Positions 1 to 5,020 of a DNA stretch of 5,625 nt are shown here, in pieces. The stretch's first letter is position 1; each line of letters starts with the position of its first letter. The stretch lies in contig JAUXAJ010000311.1 of NCBI GenBank assembly GCA_030620005.1, positions 1 to 5,625 of the forward strand. The letters run 5' to 3'. The DNA comes from Promethearchaeota archaeon (GTDB lineage: Archaea; Asgardarchaeota; Lokiarchaeia; Sigynarchaeales; SOKP01). Position numbers and translations under genes: made by a program. The notes beneath the pieces are model-generated. The model had not been told where the DNA came from, ran no database searches, and saw only the letters and a list, made by a program, of their open reading frames with translations.

Positions 1-248
1 ATGTGTGTACAAATAGCTGTCATCACTTTAGTGGTCGAATAAACATTCACAATGGTATCTCTATCCCATGGTTTAGTTTGAGCCTCATTAGCATGGCCAC
101 CCCATATATCAACTACAAACTTCCCATTTATTGTTACTGCAAATGAAGCACCAACTTCTAAACCCTCTTCGAAATTTTTAGCAAAGGCATCTTTTACTGC
201 TGTAAATTTCTCTTCACAATTCCCATTAATTTTAAATGCATTAACCAT
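1..248 (-). CDS. Beta-lactamase-fold serine hydrolase (class C / EstB / LACTB-like), N-terminal part, cut by window edge
   Basis: The first 82 codons of a penicillin-binding-protein-like serine hydrolase are present; the rest lies beyond the left edge. Translation from the ATG at 248 gives a helical lead-in. A family-typical stretch follows at residues 32-52 (VGASFAVTINGKF, then a WGGHA-like turn), and then the catalytic SxxK motif Ser71-Thr-Thr-Lys74 inside VYSTTK. In this family the serine is the acylated nucleophile and the lysine its general base. Members include class C beta-lactamases, esterases such as EstB, D-amino-acid peptidases and LACTB-like proteases, so the substrate cannot be told from this fragment. 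No signal peptide or membrane segment is seen, so the protein is probably cytoplasmic. The start is supported by an AGGTGA ribosome binding site six bases upstream. It diverges from the membrane protein remnant at 403-606. Family is confident; exact activity is unknown. Confidence 0.88.
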   Translation of the reverse strand, partial: MVNAFKINGNCEEKFTAVKDAFAKNFEEGLEVGASFAVTINGKFVVDIWGGHANEAQTKPWDRDTIVNVYSTTKVMTAICTH

Positions 249-254
249 TAATCT

Positions 255-260
255 TCACCT
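255..260 (-). promoter_or_regulatory. Ribosome binding site of the serine hydrolase gene
   Basis: AGGTGA on the minus strand lies six bases before the ATG at 248. It is a good Shine-Dalgarno match and fixes the start codon. It is the clearest ribosome binding site in the window; the aminopeptidase and transporter genes show none. Confidence 0.75.
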
Positions 261-281
261 CTGATAAAAAATTACAATTTG

Positions 282-289
282 TTTTATAA
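282..289 (-). promoter_or_regulatory. Probable TATA box of the serine hydrolase gene
   Basis: TTATAAAA on the minus strand lies about 35-40 bases before the ATG at 248. An archaeal TATA box usually sits about 26 bases before the transcription start. That would put the start near 260, giving a leader just long enough for the AGGTGA site. The surrounding DNA is very AT-rich, so a chance match is possible. Confidence 0.45.
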
Positions 290-338
290 TAATATTTTTC
301 TTTCAAATGCCTAATAATACTTTCTATTTTCTCTCATG

Positions 339-348
339 TATATAAATA
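339..348 (+). promoter_or_regulatory. Probable TATA box of the truncated membrane-protein gene
   Basis: TATATAAATA on the plus strand closely matches the archaeal TATA consensus. A start about 26 bases downstream (near 370) would give a leader of about 33 bases before the ACG at 403, enough for the AAGGGA site at 393-398. This suggests the broken gene once had, or still has, a promoter. AT-rich background is the main doubt. Confidence 0.45.
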
Positions 349-402
349 AACTATTTATTGCAGTGAGCAAATAAAGTATAAATATAACTTATAAGGGAAA
401 AA

Positions 403-606
403 ACGGTCAAAATAAAACACTTAATCTTCCCATTATTACTTCCCCTCGCTGTCACAATAGGATTCCCGTTTCTTATAATCATCTTCTTAGAAAAAAAAAC
501 GTTGATTAATTTTTTAACACATAATCCTTTTATCCTTATTTTAAGCTTTATTAATGTAGGAGTGGGGCTTATTCTTATGATCACTTGTATAAAAGCTTTT
601 TACACA
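403..606 (+). pseudogene. Remnant of a small membrane protein, probably isoprenylcysteine methyltransferase (ICMT)-like
   Basis: An open frame from 388 (after TAA at 385-387) encodes a clearly membrane-type sequence. Counted from ACG at 403, one hydrophobic helix spans about residues 7-29 (rich in L, P, F and I), a short polar loop contains EKK and THNP, and a second helix spans about 43-63, ending GLILMITCIKAFYT. This resembles the N-terminal half of ICMT-like membrane methyltransferases, where a similar helix precedes the loop leading to the cofactor-binding motif GPYRYxRNP. That motif and everything after it are absent. Past codon 68 (about 606) the frame only runs antisense to the amidohydrolase and stops at 694-696. 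No ATG, GTG or TTG occurs in frame before a TTG at 502, which would remove helix 1. An AAGGGA site at 393-398 sits four bases before the ACG, as if an ATG had mutated. Family assignment is tentative; membrane character and truncation are clearer. Confidence 0.55.
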
Positions 607-609
607 TCT
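600..609. other. Junction where two convergent gene fragments both end
   Basis: Left of this point the plus strand reads as a membrane protein; right of it the minus strand reads as an amidohydrolase. Both lose family-like sequence here. The perfect 10-base palindrome AAAAGCTTTT at 591-600 abuts the site, and AAGCTTT also occurs at 543-549. No target-site duplication or insertion sequence is seen. The simplest reading is one deletion that removed the 3' parts of both genes; an assembly join is the main alternative. Confidence 0.6.
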
Positions 610-884
610 CCGCAATTTTCTACTACTAATGTGGTTATACCTTGTCGGATGTTAGACATTATTTTAAGGTCAACAAAAGGAATAGAATCTGCATGAGAAT
701 GAATATTAATGAATCCAGGACAAACAACCTTATCAGTTGCTTCAATTACTCTTTTAGCGGACACTTTCATGTTCACATTTTTTTCGGCAATTTTTCCATC
801 TTTTATTCCAATACTCGAAAGGAACGCGGGATCTCCCGTTCCATCTATTAAATTCCCATTCTTAATTATAATATCGTAATCCAT
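600..884 (-). pseudogene. Truncated D-aminoacylase-type amidohydrolase (N-acyl-D-amino-acid deacylase family), N-terminal 94 residues
   Basis: The sequence begins like a D-aminoacylase/dihydroorotase-type amidohydrolase: MDYDIIIKNGNLIDGTGDP forms the start of the small beta-sandwich domain. The metal-binding segment PGFINIHSHAD follows, with His62 and His64 as the HxH pair at the barrel's first strand. Next comes QGITTLVVENCG, in which Cys91 matches the zinc-ligand cysteine of D-aminoacylases. The frame stops two codons after CG, at TAA 600-602. Full-length members have roughly 480-530 residues, so the later His ligands, the catalytic Asp and most of the barrel are missing; this product cannot be an active enzyme. 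Intact relatives hydrolyse N-acyl-D-amino acids or similar amides in the cytoplasm. The gene lies 35 bases after the M29 aminopeptidase on the same strand, probably in one operon, which fits peptide or modified amino acid breakdown. No good ribosome binding site precedes the ATG at 884. Family is confident; whether the break is real or an assembly fault is open. Confidence 0.85.
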
Positions 885-919
885 CTATTCTTACTTGGAG
901 GTTTTTTTTTCGTTGAGGA

Positions 920-2020
920 TTAAATCAGAAATCTCCCTTTTTCATAGATTAAATTTCCATCGGCATAAATTTTACCTTCTTCTTTCATGTCGCACAATAA
1001 ATCTTTATGAATGGGGCTTTGGTTTTTGCTTCCGCTTTCGGGATATCCATTTCCTAAGGCCATGTGGATAGTTCCCCCTAATTTTTCATCAAATTGAATA
1101 TCTCCTACGAATATAGCATGAGCGAAATTTGTTCCGATAGCTATTTCTCCAACTTGCCTAGCACCCGGAATATCGAGTATAGAATTTAAGGTTTCCTGGC
1201 CTTTTGTGGCTGTTGCTTCAATTACTTTTCCTGCCTCAAATTTCAATACAATCCCTTCCATTACGTGAGATCTATCCATGGCAGGATATGAGAATGTTAT
1301 AGTTCCATTAATTGAATCCTCTATAGGTCCCGTATAAATTTCGCCATCAGATAAATTACTTTTCCCGTGACAATTAATCCACGTTCTCCCTTTTACGGAC
1401 ATCGTAATATCTGTTCCTTTAGAAACTATCCGTAGTTCATCTATGTTGTTCAAATAGTCGCAGTAGACCTGCTGTTTTTTAGAAACTTCTTGCCATTCTG
1501 CAAAAGGATCAGGTTTATCGAGGAAACACGTTTTCTCTATCAAATTTGAAAATTCTTCTTGACTCATGTTGGCTTCCTGTGCCATGGCAACAGTAGGATA
1601 AGGGATCATTGTCCATCTGAGCTCCCCCACAGCCTGACGTTGGTAAAATATTCCCATGACCTTAGAATCGCTCATAATTTTTTTTTGAATTGTATCGGGA
1701 CTAATGTTAGCAAGCTCTCGCGTATTCATTTTATTTATGATCATGATAAGAACATCAATGTTCTCCATCGTAAATATATCTAAGGGATCTGAATACTTCA
1801 ATTGAAAGTCTTTAGCTTCTTTATGAAAAATATAATTTTGGTTTGGAATGGAAATAAACGGTCTAGAAACATGCCCTCCAGCTCGAATAGCTTCTCTATA
1901 TATTTCTGCGATAAGGGGAATTGATTCCGAAGGCCCTAAAATTAGAGTTTTGTCGCCTTCCCTTACATTAACGCAGTAATTTACCACGAATTTTGCATAT
2001 TTTGATACATTTAATGGCAT
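920..2020 (-). CDS. M29 family metallo-aminopeptidase (aminopeptidase T/S-like)
   Basis: This 366-residue protein is complete and close to the family's usual length of about 370-410. M29 enzymes remove N-terminal residues from peptides using two metal ions, usually as cytoplasmic dimers. The N-terminus (KYAKFVVNYCVNVREGDK) is family-typical and supports the ATG at 2020. Residues 135-157 carry the RW..PYPT..MAQEANMSQEEF signature. The expected metal ligands and catalytic residues can be placed by motif and spacing: Glu227 (GEIYTGP), Glu292 (GEIAIGT), His319 and Tyr326 (HMALGNGYPE), His338 and Asp340 (HKD). The loop between Tyr326 and His338 looks shorter than in the well-known bacterial enzymes. 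No ribosome binding site precedes the ATG, and a TATA-like repeat lies about 38 bases upstream, suggesting a short-leader archaeal transcript. It diverges from the transporter at 2229 and precedes the truncated deacylase by 35 bases, so it was probably the first gene of a peptide or amino acid breakdown operon. Confidence 0.93.
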   Translation of the reverse strand: MPLNVSKYAKFVVNYCVNVREGDKTLILGPSESIPLIAEIYREAIRAGGHVSRPFISIPNQNYIFHKEAKDFQLKYSDPLDIFTMENIDVLIMIINKMNTRELANISPDTIQKKIMSDSKVMGIFYQRQAVGELRWTMIPYPTVAMAQEANMSQEEFSNLIEKTCFLDKPDPFAEWQEVSKKQQVYCDYLNNIDELRIVSKGTDITMSVKGRTWINCHGKSNLSDGEIYTGPIEDSINGTITFSYPAMDRSHVMEGIVLKFEAGKVIEATATKGQETLNSILDIPGARQVGEIAIGTNFAHAIFVGDIQFDEKLGGTIHMALGNGYPESGSKNQSPIHKDLLCDMKEEGKIYADGNLIYEKGRFLI

Positions 2021-2057
2021 TTTTAACAGTGTTTTTTAATTGCTACATCATTTATTT

Positions 2058-2079
2058 GTATATAATTCGTATATAATTC
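2058..2079 (-). promoter_or_regulatory. Perfect 11-base tandem repeat forming doubled TATA-like boxes before the aminopeptidase
   Basis: The unit GTATATAATTC (plus strand) occurs twice back to back, at 2058-2068 and 2069-2079. On the minus strand each copy reads GAATTATATAC, holding a TTATATA core. The copy nearer the gene would place a transcription start near 2036, a leader of about 15 bases; the farther copy would place it about 10 bases upstream. The two copies may give alternative starts or be a regulator site overlapping the promoter. The repeat itself is certain; its function is inferred. Confidence 0.55.
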
Positions 2080-2170
2080 AAAAATAGTTATAAATCTAAT
2101 TAAAATATTGAGCAGTGTTTACTTATCCCAAAAAATTTAAATAGAACGTCGTCAAGAATAGCATATACAT

Positions 2171-2194
2171 AAGATTTTAAAAATTTACAATCTT
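2171..2194. promoter_or_regulatory. Imperfect 24-base inverted repeat next to the transporter promoter; candidate operator
   Basis: AAGATT (2171-2176) is mirrored by AATCTT (2189-2194), with inner arms TAAA (2178-2181) and TTTA (2184-2187); 10 of 12 base pairs match. Its right end overlaps by two bases the TATA-like box at 2193-2200, where the TFB recognition element would lie. A dimeric regulator bound there could control the transporter gene. AT-rich DNA makes such dyads fairly likely by chance, so this is a weak proposal. Confidence 0.3.
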
Positions 2195-2200
2195 TATAAA
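2193..2200 (+). promoter_or_regulatory. Probable TATA box of the transporter gene
   Basis: TTTATAAA lies about 30 bases before the ATG at 2229. A start 26 bases downstream of its centre would be near 2222, giving an almost leaderless transcript. This agrees with the lack of a ribosome binding site before the ATG. An ATG at 2219-2221 in another frame reads only two codons before TAG and is unlikely to be used. Confidence 0.5.
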
Positions 2201-2228
2201 AAAATAAATAAAAAAAGAATGAATTAGA

Positions 2229-3662
2229 ATGAGTAAAGAAGCACTTGATACAGAATTAGGCGTAAGACACTCAAAAAAAACTTTCGCATCGTTCGGAATG
2301 GCTCGATTTACAATGACGTTCGTGTTCGCTCCAATTGATATGTTTTTAATGTTTTTTTATACTCAGATAATTGGATTGCACGCAATATATTTTGCCCTTG
2401 CAATGCTCGTCTTTTCAATATGGGATGCATTCAATAATCCATTAATAGCCTGGATGGTTGATAGGAATTTTAAGTGGACCGCAAAATGGGGTAGACGATT
2501 TCCTTGGATTGTTCTGGGAGGCCTTCTGTGGGGTATTGGGCTTTTTCTGTTGTTCAGCGTGCCCGCCCTCCCTGATGCATCGGTAGACCCGATTCCCGTT
2601 TTTTTGTGGCTCCTATTTGCGTTATTCCTTTTTGACTTTTTTACTGCTTTAAGCGAAGTTAACCTTGAAATGCTTAGACCTGACAAGTTTAGAACCGAAG
2701 AAGAACGTAGGTTGTTACAAGGATACAATACTCCATTATCCATGATTGCTCAAGCCGTAGGGATGCTAATACCTCCATTATTCCTTGCCAATTGGGAAAC
2801 GACATCTGAATTTGTCTTTATGGGCGCAATGTGCATGTTAATTACGTTCATATCCGTAATTTTATATCTTCCTGGAGCCCGAGAAGACCAAGTAACTAAG
2901 GACATTTACCTGGCAGATGATACAAAAAGGATTAATTACTTTAAGGGAGCCTGGGAAATCGTAAAGATGAGGAGTTTCTGGATGATGCTCCTAGGCGGCG
3001 TACTGTACATGACGGTCAATGGCTTGGCGATTGGAACATTCGTGTTTATCCTCAATTATGGTTTCGATTCTCCTGGGAGTGTTACAATTGTATTGGCAGT
3101 ATGGCTCATAATGGCCTTGGTATCGGTACCCTTTTGGATGCGGGTCTCAAAGAAATTCCAAAATACGAAAAAGATGTATGCGCTTGGAATGGTTGCTTAC
3201 GGTCTTGCTACACTTCTGATTTTCTTTTATGTTGATTTTGTCACCTTGATGATTTTCGCAGGTATAATGGGATTTACAGTTGGTGCTATGTGGATTTTCG
3301 GACCCAATATTGCAGCAAATGTTTACGATGATTACATGGTAAAAATCGGCAAGAATCAGAAGGGAATCGTTACTGGCGTTTACTCCATTTTCAATCGGCT
3401 TGCTGCAACGATAGATACTTATATCATAACAGCAGTATGGCTTATTTCAGGATTTGCAGCGTATTCAGGAATTGCAAATCAGGCAGGACTCATAGCCGCT
3501 GGAGCAGATTTAGACGCAATCCTTTTTGGATTTAGATTGCAAATAGGTTTAATACCTACGATATTACTTTTTGTAGGAGCCGCCATTTTCTGGAAGTTTT
3601 ATCCACTCAACCCAGAGCGAGTATTAGAACTTAAGGTTAAACTGCAAGAAATGGGAATTTGA
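2229..3662 (+). CDS. GPH/MelB-type major facilitator transporter
   Basis: This 477-residue membrane protein has about twelve hydrophobic segments, roughly 25-45, 51-76, 91-111, 121-145, 168-187, 194-214, 250-276, 283-303, 315-335, 338-360, 395-415 and 432-457. It belongs to the glycoside-pentoside-hexuronide:cation symporter family. Helix 1 ends DMFLMFFYTQIIGL, matching MelB's YMYLMYYYTDVVGL; helix 2 carries WDAFNNP (MelB WDAINDP); loop 2-3 has WGRRFPWIVLGG. Relative to E. coli MelB, Asp55 is kept (Asp66) and Asp124 aligns with Glu143. Cation-site Asp59 is Asn70, and sugar-site Asp19 aligns with Thr30. A MelB-like sodium/sugar mechanism is therefore doubtful, and the substrate is unknown. The loop near 149-166 (RPDKFRTEEERR) and the segment near 364-391 (NVYDDYM to SIFNR) recall Asgard archaeal members, from memory. 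The gene stands alone on the plus strand, diverges from the aminopeptidase and ends before an 11-base T-run. Supply of amino acid or sugar derivatives to neighbouring enzymes is possible but unproven. Confidence 0.9.
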   Translation: MSKEALDTELGVRHSKKTFASFGMARFTMTFVFAPIDMFLMFFYTQIIGLHAIYFALAMLVFSIWDAFNNPLIAWMVDRNFKWTAKWGRRFPWIVLGGLLWGIGLFLLFSVPALPDASVDPIPVFLWLLFALFLFDFFTALSEVNLEMLRPDKFRTEEERRLLQGYNTPLSMIAQAVGMLIPPLFLANWETTSEFVFMGAMCMLITFISVILYLPGAREDQVTKDIYLADDTKRINYFKGAWEIVKMRSFWMMLLGGVLYMTVNGLAIGTFVFILNYGFDSPGSVTIVLAVWLIMALVSVPFWMRVSKKFQNTKKMYALGMVAYGLATLLIFFYVDFVTLMIFAGIMGFTVGAMWIFGPNIAANVYDDYMVKIGKNQKGIVTGVYSIFNRLAATIDTYIITAVWLISGFAAYSGIANQAGLIAAGADLDAILFGFRLQIGLIPTILLFVGAAIFWKFYPLNPERVLELKVKLQEMGI

Positions 3663-3684
3663 TTTAAAATAAAATTTATAAAAA

Positions 3685-3695
3685 TTTTTTTTTTT
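3685..3695 (+). terminator. T-run terminator of the transporter gene
   Basis: Eleven consecutive T residues begin 22 bases after the TGA stop at 3660-3662, with no strong hairpin before them. Archaeal RNA polymerase terminates at such U-rich tracts without needing a stem-loop. Confidence 0.6.
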
Positions 3696-3784
3696 AATGT
3701 ATTCTTTTATGGGAAAGTTCAATAATATAATATCAAGTCAGTAATCACATTCATGGTCAATTTTTTAGTTTATAGTTAGAGTGA

Positions 3785-3808
3785 AAAATGGTGATCACCT
3801 AAAAGGTG
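3785..3808 (-). terminator. Weak hairpin plus short T-run after the aminotransferase gene
   Basis: On the minus strand, 20 bases beyond the aminotransferase stop, CACCT-TTT-AGGTG (3808-3796) can form a five-pair stem with a three-base loop. A run of five T follows at 3788-3784. The neighbouring perfect palindrome GGTGATCACC (3790-3799) shares one arm, so two mutually exclusive pairings are possible. This could be a terminator for the minus-strand genes or a protein-binding palindrome; the stem is short. Confidence 0.35.
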
Positions 3809-3827
3809 TTAATATCGAAATTTTCAT

Positions 3828-4940
3828 TTAATTAATTTCTCTTACCATTTCATCAATTAATTCTAGACCTTTTAATAATTTTTCTTTTTTCGTTCCAATA
3901 CCGATACGAATATAATTATCCATTCCGAAACAATCACCAGCTACGACAAATACTTCTTTTTTTTCTCTTAAGAGATTAGAGAATTCTGTGGAGTTGATTT
4001 TCATGTTATATCTTAGGAATGCCATTCCTCCTGCTTGAGGAGGTACGAAATGAAAGAGTTGCTCGTGCTTACTGACCCATTCTTTTAACGATGTTAGATT
4101 TTCGTTTAAAACTTTTTGATTCCGACTTAATACTTTCTTTCTTAGTTCTGGTTGTAAAACTAAAGTCGCCACTCGCTGGCTAATAAGACTTGTAGTGATC
4201 GTTGTATAATCAGAATAACTCCAGGCTTTCTCAATAATGTCTTTTGGTCCAATTAACCAACCAATCCTCAAACCTTGAAGCGCGTATGCTTTAGCAAGCC
4301 CACCATTTACGATAACCTTATTATAAAGCCCCCAAAAAGAAGGAGTTTCTTCGCCACTTAATTCCGCTCCCCGATATATTTCGTCAACATACAAACAAGC
4401 ATTTGCCCACTTTGCCACTTGAACAACTTCATTCATTGCTTCTTCATTTAACACGGCACCTGTAGGGTTATTCGGATTACAAATAGCGATCATCTTTGTT
4501 TTAGATGTTATTTGAGATTTTAATTCTTCAATATCGGGTTGCCAGTTTAACTCTTCTTTAAGATGAAATGATTTTACATCAATTCCAAAAGAACGAGCGA
4601 GCCCGTCTATCTGCATATAATTTGGTAACATGAATACGAGCTCATCGTCGGGCTCTAAGATGCTCCAGGCTGCAATGAAATTTGCTTCTGCAGAGCCATT
4701 AGTTACTAAAACATTCTCTAAATCCGTTCCTGGATAAAGAATGCTAATGGCATTTCTTAACTCAATGGAGCCATTCGTTTGACCATATCCAAGGTTCATA
4801 TTTATAATTTTAGCTAATTCAACTTCGGGTAGTAACTCTTTTAGCGAGTAAGGGTGCACATCGCTTTCAGTGAGATTGTATTTAACCGTGTTCTCCCACA
4901 ACGATTGGGTTCTCTCTAACATGAATTTTTCAATTTTCAT
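3828..4940 (-). CDS. PLP-dependent aminotransferase, class I/II (fold type I)
   Basis: This complete 370-residue protein transfers amino groups or carries out a related PLP reaction in the cytoplasm. The key residues are visible: the cofactor phosphate loop NGSAEAN (81-87), NPNNPTG (155-161, with Asn158 as the PLP-ring contact), Asp186 and Tyr189 in VDEIYR, the Schiff-base lysine Lys217 in GGLAKAYALQGLR, Arg225, and Arg345 in NYIRIGIG, which should bind the substrate carboxylate. The spacings Asp186-Tyr189 (3) and Lys217-Arg225 (8) match aspartate aminotransferase. The N-terminus (MKIEKFMLER) recalls the subgroup often annotated as capreomycidine synthase/VioD-like, but that label is usually automatic and I would not assign the reaction. 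The ATG at 4940 keeps this N-terminal block; Met7 is a less likely start. No clear ribosome binding site precedes it. It lies 80 bases after a cyclodeaminase-family gene on the same strand, so cotranscription and a shared amino or imino acid pathway are plausible. Confidence 0.92.
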   Translation of the reverse strand: MKIEKFMLERTQSLWENTVKYNLTESDVHPYSLKELLPEVELAKIINMNLGYGQTNGSIELRNAISILYPGTDLENVLVTNGSAEANFIAAWSILEPDDELVFMLPNYMQIDGLARSFGIDVKSFHLKEELNWQPDIEELKSQITSKTKMIAICNPNNPTGAVLNEEAMNEVVQVAKWANACLYVDEIYRGAELSGEETPSFWGLYNKVIVNGGLAKAYALQGLRIGWLIGPKDIIEKAWSYSDYTTITTSLISQRVATLVLQPELRKKVLSRNQKVLNENLTSLKEWVSKHEQLFHFVPPQAGGMAFLRYNMKINSTEFSNLLREKKEVFVVAGDCFGMDNYIRIGIGTKKEKLLKGLELIDEMVREIN

Positions 4941-5020
4941 ACTGTTAAAATTCTTTTATCTAATTTTTTAATATCTTCTTGATAATTCCATTTACTTCTT
5001 ACTATAAAATATCAAATGTT

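Noticed and set aside
351..584. Minus-strand open frame of 77 codons that might continue the amidohydrolase
   Set aside because: It shows no amidohydrolase motif and lies antisense to the membrane-protein remnant, so it does not restore the deacylase by frameshift.
607..696. Continuation of the plus-strand membrane-protein frame to the stop at 694-696
   Set aside because: It is antisense to the well-recognised amidohydrolase fragment, is not hydrophobic and shows no ICMT-like motif, so it is treated as read-through noise.
642..851. Plus-strand open frame antisense to the amidohydrolase fragment
   Set aside because: Its composition is shadow-like, and the opposite strand carries clear family motifs.
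902..910. Nine-base T-run between the aminopeptidase and amidohydrolase genes as a terminator
   Set aside because: It is a T-run only on the plus strand, while both flanking genes are transcribed from the minus strand, where it reads as A.
1559..1783. Plus-strand open frame inside the aminopeptidase gene
   Set aside because: It lies entirely within a conserved gene on the other strand and has no recognisable domain.
2027..2120. Repeated 8-mer CAGTGTTT at 2027-2034 and 2113-2120 in the divergent promoter region
   Set aside because: It is only eight bases, with no symmetric placement relative to either promoter; chance is the simplest explanation.
2363..2743. Minus-strand open frame of 126 codons inside the transporter gene
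   Set aside because: It is the reverse of conserved transporter helices and is rich in Arg, Ser and Asn, as expected of a shadow frame.
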